NCBI RefSeq assembly: GCF_030209745.1
Contig: NZ_JARVRJ010000011.1
Span: forward strand, 1-64,000
From: Arthrobacter sp. fls2-241-R2A-200
GTDB taxonomy: Bacteria; Actinomycetota; Actinomycetes; Actinomycetales; Micrococcaceae
Direction: 5' to 3'
DNA: 64,000 nt
The position numbers were made by a program, and so were the translations under genes. A model generated the notes under the pieces. The model made no database searches and was not told the origin of the DNA. It saw nothing but the letters and a program-made list of their open reading frames with translations. Positions within the stretch are counted from its first letter, which is position 1, and each line of letters opens with the position of its first letter. Shown piece after piece: positions 44,405 through 51,496 of the stretch.

Positions 44405-44410
44405 GAATCC

Positions 44411-45739
44411 GTGAGTAGAGCCTCTTCCTGGGACCACCCCGCAACTTCCTTGTACACCGACCACTACGAACTGACGATGCTCCAGGCCGCCCTGCATTCA
44501 GGTGCTGCGCATCGCCGCTCAGTCTTCGAAGCTTTCGCGCGCCGCCTGCCGGACGGCCGCCGTTACGGCGTGGTGGGAGGCACCGGGCGCCTCCTGGAGG
44601 GCATTGCCGACTTCCGCTTTGGAGACGCCGAACTGGCCTTCCTTGAGCGCAATAACGTGGTCAACCAGGAAACGTTGGACTACTTGGCCAACTACGAGTT
44701 CAGTGGCGACATTTGGGGTTACGCCGAAGGCGACGCCTACTTCCCCAACTCCCCCATCCTGATCGTCGAGTCCACGTTCGCCGAGGCTTGCATCCTGGAA
44801 ACATTCATTCTCTCGGTCCTCAATCACGACAGCGCCATTGCCTCGGCGGCGTCGCGGATGACCTCGGCGGCCGGCTCGCGGCCATGCATCGAAATGGGCT
44901 CCCGGCGCACCCAGGAAGAATCGGCGACGGCGGCGGCACGCGCCGCTGTCATCGCAGGCTTTGCCAGCACGTCCAACCTCGAGGCCGGACGACGCTACGG
45001 CATCAAGACAGTCGGCACGGCAGCGCACTCCTTCACTCTTCTCCACGACACGGAGCGCGAGGCATTCGAGGCCCAAATCGCGGCGTTCGGTCCCGGGACG
45101 TCGCTGCTCGTGGATACCTACGACGTCGAGACAGCGGTCCGTACCGCCGTCGAACTTGCCGGCGACAAGCTGGGGGCGGTCCGACTGGACTCCGGTGACC
45201 TCATTGCCCAAGCGCAGTGGGTGCGGCAATTGCTTGATGACTTGGGGAACGTCAACACACGGATCGTGGTGACCTCGGACCTGGACGAGTTCGCGATTGC
45301 AGCCCTCCAAGCGGCTCCGGTCGACTCCTATGGCGTGGGGACCTCGCTGGTCACGGGGTCCGGTGCTCCCACGGCCAGCATGGTCTACAAGCTTGTCAGC
45401 AGGACCGACGACTCCGGCGAGTTCATCCCGGTAGCGAAGGCCGCCAAAAACAAGGTCAGCATGGGAGGGCGCAAATACGCCCTCCGCAAGCTCAACGAAC
45501 GCGGCCGCGCCACCCACGAGCTCGTTGGCATCGGGCACCGTCCCGAGGACGACGGCAACGACCGCTCATTGCTGCACCAGTTCGTCAAGAACGGCCAGGT
45601 CCTGCCCGGATGGACAGGCCCCGAGGGCGTCATCCGTGCCAAGCAACGCCACACCGCGAGCATGGCCGAGTTGCCACCGGTCGTGAACCGGTTGCAGCGA
45701 GGCGAGCCAGCCATCCCCACTGTGTACGAGGAGAACTGA
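44411..45739 (+). CDS. pncB: Nicotinate phosphoribosyltransferase
   Basis: 442 aa. LYTDHYELTMLQAALHSG, RRLPDGRRYGVVGGTGRLLE, FASTSNLEAGRRYGIKTVGTAAHSFTLLHD and LDSGDLIAQAQWVRQLLDD are the NAPRTase markers, with His in TAAHSF the expected phosphorylated residue. It salvages nicotinate to NaMN. The GTG at 44411 has a leaderless-type promoter. The stop shares its A with the ATG of pncA (TGATG), so the salvage pair is coupled. Confidence 0.96.
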   Translation: MSRASSWDHPATSLYTDHYELTMLQAALHSGAAHRRSVFEAFARRLPDGRRYGVVGGTGRLLEGIADFRFGDAELAFLERNNVVNQETLDYLANYEFSGDIWGYAEGDAYFPNSPILIVESTFAEACILETFILSVLNHDSAIASAASRMTSAAGSRPCIEMGSRRTQEESATAAARAAVIAGFASTSNLEAGRRYGIKTVGTAAHSFTLLHDTEREAFEAQIAAFGPGTSLLVDTYDVETAVRTAVELAGDKLGAVRLDSGDLIAQAQWVRQLLDDLGNVNTRIVVTSDLDEFAIAALQAAPVDSYGVGTSLVTGSGAPTASMVYKLVSRTDDSGEFIPVAKAAKNKVSMGGRKYALRKLNERGRATHELVGIGHRPEDDGNDRSLLHQFVKNGQVLPGWTGPEGVIRAKQRHTASMAELPPVVNRLQRGEPAIPTVYEEN

Positions 45740-46365
45740 TGTCCCGCGCCCTGATCATTGTTGACGTCCAAAACGATTTCTGTGAAGGCGGCGCGTTGGC
45801 CGTGGATGGTGGAACTGCCGTAGCCGCTGCCATCACGGAGTACCTCGACGCCCACCAGCAAAACTTCGATCACATCGTGGCAACCCAGGACTGGCACATA
45901 GAGCCCGGCAACCACTTCTCCGACGAACCGGACATGGTGGACTCCTGGCCTCCGCACTGCCGTGCACGGACCAAAGGCGCGGAACTGCACGAGGACTTGG
46001 ACCCGGAGTACATCCAAGCCTATTTCCGCAAGGGACAGTACACCGCGGCCTATTCCGGATTCGAGGGCATCCTGGCCCCCGAGGACGACGTCCCCACCGG
46101 CGACCTCAAGGCCGGTGCCCTGGAACCAGAGGCAATCGATGAGGACGCCATCGGATTGGATGACTGGCTGCAAAGCCACGACGTCGAAGAAGTCGTGGTG
46201 GTGGGTTTGGCAACGGATTACTGCGTCAAGGCAACGGCGATCGATGCCGTGCAGGCCGGGTACACCACCACCGTCGTCGCAGGCCTCACCGCCGGCATCG
46301 CCCAGGACCTCAGCGACGCGTATGAGGAAATGGAAGACGCCGGCGTCGAGGTGGAACGGGACTAG
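45739..46365 (+). CDS. pncA: Nicotinamidase / isochorismatase-family hydrolase
   Basis: 208 aa. Catalytic Asp in LIIVDVQNDFCEGG, metal ligands in ATQDWH and the later H (PGNHFS), Lys in FRKGQYTAAYSGF, and nucleophilic Cys in LATDYCVKAT match PncA. It deamidates nicotinamide to nicotinate, the substrate of the preceding PncB, so the two genes form a complete salvage route. One-base overlap with pncB. Confidence 0.93.
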   Translation: MSRALIIVDVQNDFCEGGALAVDGGTAVAAAITEYLDAHQQNFDHIVATQDWHIEPGNHFSDEPDMVDSWPPHCRARTKGAELHEDLDPEYIQAYFRKGQYTAAYSGFEGILAPEDDVPTGDLKAGALEPEAIDEDAIGLDDWLQSHDVEEVVVVGLATDYCVKATAIDAVQAGYTTTVVAGLTAGIAQDLSDAYEEMEDAGVEVERD

Positions 46366-46388
46366 TCCCGCCTTCATTGACGCGGGAC
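46365..46388. terminator. Bidirectional terminator-like hairpin between pncA and helicase
   Basis: GTCCCGC (46365-46371) pairs with GCGGGAC (46382-46388) around a 10-nt loop in the 26-bp gap between convergent stops. The stem is short and GC-rich. Confidence 0.5.
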
Positions 46389-46391
46389 CGG

Positions 46392-48173
46392 TTACTTCCT
46401 GCCGATGAACCAGTCCTGGAGCTTGCGCAGGCGTGCCTGCAATTGCTCCTCGTTGGCCTGGGCAACAGCAGGGCCGCCACAGACTTCCCGCAGCTTGGTG
46501 TGAACCACGCCGTGGGGTGTCCCGGTGCGGGCCGACCAAGCGGCGACATTCTTGGCCAGTTCGCTCCTCAGGTCCATCAACATCCGGTGGTCAGGGATGG
46601 CCGGAGCGGCCGCAGCAGCCAACGGTGATTGACGCTTCTTCCGGGACTGCTGTTCGTGTTGGCGCTGACGCAGAAGCGTGCCTACCTGCTCGGCGTCCAG
46701 CAGGCCCGGTATGCCCAGGAAATCCAGCTCTTCATCCGAACCGATGTCCGCGCCCGTGCCGAACTCGCCGCCGTCGAACAGCACCCGATCAAAGGACGCC
46801 TGCGAATCCAGCGCCTCAAACTTGCCCTTGGTGAGCTCGTCGGAGGCTTTGTCTTCCCGATTCGCTTCGGCCATGAGGTTCTCTTCGGGGCTGAACAGCC
46901 CGTCGTCGTCCTTCTCCGGCCGGTCCAGGGCGTGGTCACGCTCCGCTTCCATGGTGTTCGCCAAGATCATCAAGGGCGGAACGGAAGGAAGGAATACCGA
47001 CGCCGTCTCGCCCCTCTTCCGGGCACGCACGAAACGACCCACGGCTTGGGCAAAGAACAGCGGCGTCGACGTCGACGTCGCGTAGACGCCCACCGAAAGT
47101 CGGGGAACGTCCACCCCTTCGGAGACCATGCGGACGGCCACCATCCAGCGCTTGTCCCCTGCAGAAAATTCCTCGATCTTGTTGGATGCTTTGGAGTCGT
47201 CCGAGAGGATCACCGTGGGCGATTGTCCGGTGATTTTCTTCAGTTGTCCTGCATACGCGCGGGCGTCGTCGTGGTCCGTGGCGATGACCAGGCCACCGGC
47301 GTCGGGAACGGTCCGCCGCACCTCGCTAAGGCGTTTATCCGCTGCTGCCAGAACAGCCGGAATCCACTCCCCGGCGGGGTTAAGTGCGGTACGCCAGGCT
47401 TGGGACGTGATGTCCTTGGTCACCGCGGCTTCGCCGAGTGAAGCGGCCATCTCATCCCCTGCGCTGGTCCGCCAACGCATCTGCCCGGAATAGGCCATGA
47501 AAAGCACGGGACGCACCACGTGGTCGCGCAGCGCATTGCCATAGCCGTAGGTGTAGTCCGCCTTGGACCTCCGGATGCCGTCCCTGTCCTCGGCATATTC
47601 GACGAACGGAATGGGTGAAGTGTCAGAGCGGAACGGCGTACCCGTCAAGGAAAGCCGGCGGGTGGCGGGGTCGAAGGCCTCCCGGAGGCCGTCGCCCCAG
47701 GACAAAGCTTCGCCACCGTGGTGGATTTCGTCCAAGATCACCAACGTGCGGGCTGCCTCGGTTTTGGCACGATGCAGCATGGGCTTGCTGGCAACCTGGG
47801 CATAGGTAACGGCAACACCCACGAATCCCCGTCCGTGCTGGCCGTCGGAGTTCTTGAAGTTGGGGTCGATTGCGACCCCTACCTTCGCGGCCGCGTCTGC
47901 CCACTGCCGTTTCAGGTGGTCCGTTGGCGCAACGATGGTCACCCGGTTCACGACGCCGGCATCGAGCAGCGTGGTGGCAATGCGCAAGGCAAATGTGGTC
48001 TTACCTGCGCCCGGCGTCGCTACGGCAAGGAAGTCCTTTGGATGCCGGGCCATGTAGAGATCCAGCGCCTCCTGCTGCCACGCACGGAGCTTCTGCGCAG
48101 TCCCCCAGGCAGCCCGTTCAGGGTACGCCGGAGGGAGCGATGGACCACCAAAAAGAGTTTCTGTCCCACTCAC
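46392..48173 (-). CDS. DEAD/DEAH-type superfamily 2 helicase
   Basis: 593 aa. Motif I in VATPGAGKTTFALR, motif II in LVILDEIHHGGE (DEIH), motif III in LSLTGTPFRSD and motif VI in QAVGRFVRARKRGE are all present, with RecA-like domains over about residues 30-420. The C-terminal 170 residues hold acidic and Gln/Arg-rich stretches with no recognised domain. The GTG start overlaps the DUF3039 stop by one base, so the two are coupled. Common in actinobacteria; repair or RNA metabolism is possible, but no nuclease or methylase gene is adjacent that would suggest defence. Confidence 0.88.
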   Translation of the reverse strand: MSGTETLFGGPSLPPAYPERAAWGTAQKLRAWQQEALDLYMARHPKDFLAVATPGAGKTTFALRIATTLLDAGVVNRVTIVAPTDHLKRQWADAAAKVGVAIDPNFKNSDGQHGRGFVGVAVTYAQVASKPMLHRAKTEAARTLVILDEIHHGGEALSWGDGLREAFDPATRRLSLTGTPFRSDTSPIPFVEYAEDRDGIRRSKADYTYGYGNALRDHVVRPVLFMAYSGQMRWRTSAGDEMAASLGEAAVTKDITSQAWRTALNPAGEWIPAVLAAADKRLSEVRRTVPDAGGLVIATDHDDARAYAGQLKKITGQSPTVILSDDSKASNKIEEFSAGDKRWMVAVRMVSEGVDVPRLSVGVYATSTSTPLFFAQAVGRFVRARKRGETASVFLPSVPPLMILANTMEAERDHALDRPEKDDDGLFSPEENLMAEANREDKASDELTKGKFEALDSQASFDRVLFDGGEFGTGADIGSDEELDFLGIPGLLDAEQVGTLLRQRQHEQQSRKKRQSPLAAAAAPAIPDHRMLMDLRSELAKNVAAWSARTGTPHGVVHTKLREVCGGPAVAQANEEQLQARLRKLQDWFIGRK

Positions 48174-48499
48174 TACTTGGAGTTGCCTGGGCCGCTGTCT
48201 CCACCGTCTTTACCCGGGCGGAGACCATCGTAGATCTCCTTGCACTCCGGGCACACCGGGAACTTCTTGGGATCCCGACCCGGGGTCCAGACCTTGCCGC
48301 ACAGAGCGATCACGGGGTCGCCCGTCATGGCCGACTCCATGATCTTTTCCTTGCGGACATAGTGGGAGAACCGCTCACGGTCGCCGGGCTCCACTTCCGG
48401 GCGCGTTTCCTCGCGCTCAATGGTGGCGGTGGACGTTCCGGCTCCGGAAAGCTCGCGCATGGGGTCGTTTTCGAATGGATCCGGAGGAAGCGTAGTCAT
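48173..48499 (-). CDS. DUF3039 domain protein (zinc-ribbon-like)
   Basis: 108 aa from the ATG at 48499. RFSHYVRKEKIMESAMTGDPVIALCGKVWTP and FPVCPECKEIYDGL define DUF3039; His, Cys and the CPEC pair could bind one zinc. Tail is Gly/Asp-rich. TAAGAT lies 7 nt before the start (leaderless type), just after nagB. It is coupled to the helicase, so it may be a helicase partner. Function unknown. Confidence 0.87.
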   Translation of the reverse strand: MTTLPPDPFENDPMRELSGAGTSTATIEREETRPEVEPGDRERFSHYVRKEKIMESAMTGDPVIALCGKVWTPGRDPKKFPVCPECKEIYDGLRPGKDGGDSGPGNSK

Positions 48500-48506
48500 G
48501 CCCACC

Positions 48507-48512
48507 ATCTTA
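48507..48512 (-). promoter_or_regulatory. -10 element (TAAGAT) of DUF3039-helicase, leaderless type
   Basis: On the minus strand TAAGAT lies 7 nt before the ATG at 48499, in the 17-bp gap after nagB. Confidence 0.5.
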
Positions 48513-48516
48513 CCGT

Positions 48517-49299
48517 CTAGAGTCCCTGCCACTCTGGCTTGTTGTCGTACGTGTGCCGGTAGTAGTCGGCCAGTTTCAAGGAGGAAGCGGCGGCCTCATC
48601 CACCAGGATCGTGGCGTGCGGATGCAACTGCAGCACTGATGCGGCACAGATGGCCGCGACGGGACCCTCGACGAAGTCGCGGACCGCCTGGGCCTTCTGG
48701 GCGCCGGTCGCAACCAGCAGGACGTGACGGGCGTCCATGATGGTCCCCAGGCCTTGGGTCACCACGTGGTGCGGAACGTCGTCGATGCTGTCGAAGAAAC
48801 GGGCATTGTCCTTGCGTGTTTGCTCGATCAGCGTCTTGATCCGGGTCCTTGATGCCAACGACGACCCCGGCTCGTTGAAGCCGATGTGCCCATCGGTCCC
48901 GACTCCGAGGATCTGCAGGTCCACTCCGCCCGCTGCCTTGATGGCATCCTCGTATTCCTGGCATGCCGCTTCAAGGTCCGGTGCGGCGCCGTTGGGACCG
49001 TGAACATTCTCCGGAGCAATGTTCACGCGATCAGTGAACTCGCGGCGGATGACCTCGCGGTAAGACTCAGGGTGCCCGGGTTCCAGTCCTACGTATTCGT
49101 CCAACGAGAAGCCTTGCGCTTGGCTAAAGTCCAAGCCCTCCGCTTCATGGCGGCGCGCCAACTCGTCATAGATCGGCAAGGGAGATGAGCCGGTAGCCAA
49201 GCCCAGCACGGCATGAGGCTTCCGGCGCACCAGTGCCTCGATGGCATCAGCTGCCAGGACACCTATCTGGTGGGCGCCGGGGAGAATGACAACTTCCAT
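48517..49299 (-). CDS. nagB: Glucosamine-6-phosphate deaminase
   Basis: 260 aa. VLGLATGSSPLPIYDEL (phosphate loop), FSLDEYVGLEPGHPESYREV (general base Asp) and GVGTDGHIGFNEPGSSL (catalytic His) are the NagB signatures. It converts glucosamine-6-phosphate to fructose-6-phosphate and ammonia. Its pathway partner nagA lies about 7.7 kb away at 56954, so the two are not an operon. AAAGG and AGGA precede the ATG. An inverted repeat at 49343-49364 may be its operator. Confidence 0.96.
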   Translation of the reverse strand: MEVVILPGAHQIGVLAADAIEALVRRKPHAVLGLATGSSPLPIYDELARRHEAEGLDFSQAQGFSLDEYVGLEPGHPESYREVIRREFTDRVNIAPENVHGPNGAAPDLEAACQEYEDAIKAAGGVDLQILGVGTDGHIGFNEPGSSLASRTRIKTLIEQTRKDNARFFDSIDDVPHHVVTQGLGTIMDARHVLLVATGAQKAQAVRDFVEGPVAAICAASVLQLHPHATILVDEAAASSLKLADYYRHTYDNKPEWQGL

Positions 49300-49342
49300 C
49301 GTCCTGACCTTTCCTTGGTTAAGGCTGCGAGCTGACAGGATA

Positions 49343-49364
49343 TCCCATGTCCGACATTAAGGGA
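49343..49364. promoter_or_regulatory. Candidate operator upstream of nagB
   Basis: ATGTC-C-GACAT (49347-49357) is a perfect inverted repeat, flanked by TCCC (49343-49346) and GGGA (49361-49364). It lies 44 nt upstream of nagB and right after the oxidoreductase stop. Confidence 0.35.
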
Positions 49365-49365
49365 T

Positions 49366-50466
49366 CTAGAAACCGTGGCGCGGAACAGCTCTCTGGTATT
49401 GCGGAACCCAGGGAATGTCGTAGCCAAGCTCGTAAGCTGCCCTCAGCCACCAATGCGGATCCCGCAACGCGGCGCGGGCCATAAAGACCGCGTCGGCCCT
49501 GCCGTTGGCCACAATGTCCTCGGTCTGCGCAGGGCTCGTAAGGAGTCCCACCGCCCCGGTCCTGACACCGGCGTCGCGCTTAACCTGCTCGGCGAACCCT
49601 GCCTGGTAACCGGGCACCGCACGGATCTTTTGATGGGCAACGGCGCCACCACTGGAAACATCAACCAGGTCCACGCCCCGCTCCGCTGCGGCCCGGGCCA
49701 AACGAACCGACGCCTCAACATCCACGCCCCCTTCGGCCCAGTCGGTCGCAGAGATCCTCAACAGCAGCGGCATCGAATCAGGGATGACATCCCGGACGGC
49801 GTCAACCACCGTGAGCATCAACCGGTTCCGGCCTTCTTCGCTTCCGCCCCACTTGTCTGTTCGGGTGTTGATCAGCGGGCTTTGGAACTGATGGAGAAGG
49901 TAGCCATGGGCACCATGGATCTCCACGGTGTCAAAACCTGCGGCAACCGCACGGCCTGCGGCGGTTGCGAAGTCGGCCACAACACCTTCGATTTCCTGCT
50001 CGGACATGGCCACAGGCGGCGCATACCCCTCGAAGGGCTGGTTTGAGGGACCGGAAGTCACCCAACCGCCGTCGTCAGCCGGCACGGAACCGGAGCGATC
50101 GGCGAAAGGCCAATACGTTGATCCCTTGCGTCCGGCGTGCGCCAGTTGGACCCCGATCTTGCAATCCACTGCGCCGTGCTGGTGCACGAAGTGGACTATC
50201 CGCTCCCACGCCGCCGCCTGCTCGTCGGTGTACAGCCCTGCATCCCGGGGGCTGATACGACCGGCCGCATTCACGGCGGCCGCCTCCGTCAGCATGAGTG
50301 CGGCACCACCGGCAGCGAAAGAGCCAAGATGCATCAGATGCCAATCATTGGGCACCCCCTCCCCGGTTTCGGGAGTACAGCTGTACTGGCACATCGGCGA
50401 GACCCAGCCCCGATGGGGGATGGTCAGCGACCGCAGTTCGATGGGCGTGAACAGTGCGGACGGCAC
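49366..50466 (-). CDS. Old Yellow Enzyme family NADH:flavin oxidoreductase (YqjM/NamA-like)
   Basis: 366 aa. YqjM-class marks are the redox-tuning Cys in WVSPMCQYSCTPETG, the substrate-binding H-x2-H in EIHGAHGYLLHQFQSPLINTRTDKWGG, and the C-terminal arginine finger in QYQRAVPRHGF. FMN enzymes of this class reduce activated C=C bonds (enals, enones, nitroesters). The GTG start overlaps the stop of the thioredoxin-TPR gene by one base, which suggests a stress-related two-gene unit. Confidence 0.93.
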   Translation of the reverse strand: MPSALFTPIELRSLTIPHRGWVSPMCQYSCTPETGEGVPNDWHLMHLGSFAAGGAALMLTEAAAVNAAGRISPRDAGLYTDEQAAAWERIVHFVHQHGAVDCKIGVQLAHAGRKGSTYWPFADRSGSVPADDGGWVTSGPSNQPFEGYAPPVAMSEQEIEGVVADFATAAGRAVAAGFDTVEIHGAHGYLLHQFQSPLINTRTDKWGGSEEGRNRLMLTVVDAVRDVIPDSMPLLLRISATDWAEGGVDVEASVRLARAAAERGVDLVDVSSGGAVAHQKIRAVPGYQAGFAEQVKRDAGVRTGAVGLLTSPAQTEDIVANGRADAVFMARAALRDPHWWLRAAYELGYDIPWVPQYQRAVPRHGF

Positions 50467-51458
50467 TAGAACAGCACCCTTGCCAGGCCGTGGCGGGCTT
50501 TGGCGACCCTCTCGTCAGAGCTGCCCACTACTTCGAAGAGCTCAAGGAGGCGTATCCGGGCCGTATCACGCTCCGGTCCAAAGTTCCTGCCGATAAAGGA
50601 GATGATCCGGTTGAAGGCGTCCTCGATGTGGCCACCGGACACGTCAAGGTCCGCAACCCCCAACTGTGCCTCCAGATTGTCCGGCTCTGTGGCCGCCAGC
50701 TCCCGGAGGCTTTCCGCTGCTCGCGCGCTGAGCGACTCCAACCGGGCCATCAGCTCAACCTGGGCAAGGCCCGCTTTTGCATCGGCGTCTGCGGGTTGGT
50801 CAAGAAGGGCCTGCTTGTAGGCGGCGGCAGCAGCGGCGTAGTCGCCGGCCTCAATAGCGTCAATGGCTGCCTGATGCAGTGGTGGCAGAGGTGCGGGACC
50901 CGCGTCCTGGGCCGGTCCCCCGTCGCCGATGGTTCCGGTCACGCCATTGGCGGCCGCGACCTTCAGCAGTTCCTCCACCAGGCTGCCGATTTGTGCGTCG
51001 TCCGCAGGGCCTTGGAACAGGGGCACGGGCTGGCCCTTGATGACGGCGACGGCCGTGGGGACTGCGTCCACTTGGAAAGCCTGCGCCAACTGCGGGAAAG
51101 CATCAACGTCGGCGGCTGCAAGGACCAAGCGGCCGCCGTAAGTGAGGACGACACGCTCAACGGCGTCAAGGACCGCCGGGGACTCGGGCGCGTACCTGGA
51201 CCACAACAGGAACAGGACGGGGATCTGGGCTGACAACTGCACAAGATCCTGAAAGTTCGATTCATTGGCGTCCACCCGAAGTGGCGCGGTGCCGGCGTCG
51301 TCAGTTGCCGGTGGTGCGGCTGCGGTTCCGCCCGGGGGCGCCGCCGGTGGCGACGCAGGCGGGGAGGCGGGGCGCCGCAACGTCGAGAGGTCGACGGCGC
51401 CGCGAAGGTTGAGCTGGCTGGCAGCGGCTGGAGTGGGTCGGTATCCGGGCGAACTCAT
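50466..51458 (-). CDS. Thioredoxin-like/TPR protein (YbbN/CnoX family)
   Basis: 330 aa. An Ala/Pro-rich N-terminus (to about residue 65) is followed by a thioredoxin fold (VQLSAQIPVLFLLWSRYAPESPAVLDAVERV to about residue 180) and TPR-like helices (HQAAIDAIEAGDYAAAAAAYKQALLDQPADADAKAGLAQVE). The CxxC active site is replaced by SRYAPES, so it should not be a disulfide reductase; CnoX-type members act as holdases handing clients to chaperones. ATG at 51458 follows TAGAGT by 7 nt. Coupled to the Old Yellow Enzyme gene. Confidence 0.87.
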   Translation of the reverse strand: MSSPGYRPTPAAASQLNLRGAVDLSTLRRPASPPASPPAAPPGGTAAAPPATDDAGTAPLRVDANESNFQDLVQLSAQIPVLFLLWSRYAPESPAVLDAVERVVLTYGGRLVLAAADVDAFPQLAQAFQVDAVPTAVAVIKGQPVPLFQGPADDAQIGSLVEELLKVAAANGVTGTIGDGGPAQDAGPAPLPPLHQAAIDAIEAGDYAAAAAAYKQALLDQPADADAKAGLAQVELMARLESLSARAAESLRELAATEPDNLEAQLGVADLDVSGGHIEDAFNRIISFIGRNFGPERDTARIRLLELFEVVGSSDERVAKARHGLARVLF

Positions 51459-51465
51459 ACCGTCC

Positions 51466-51471
51466 ACTCTA
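51466..51471 (-). promoter_or_regulatory. -10 element (TAGAGT) of the thioredoxin-TPR gene, leaderless type
   Basis: On the minus strand TAGAGT lies 7 nt before the ATG at 51458. Confidence 0.5.
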
Positions 51472-51496
51472 GCCGCTGCCCTGCCTGGGGCATTTC

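Noticed and set aside
46392..48499. Helicase pair as a phage-defence system
   Set aside because: No nuclease, methylase or other defence gene is adjacent and the surroundings are conserved housekeeping genes.
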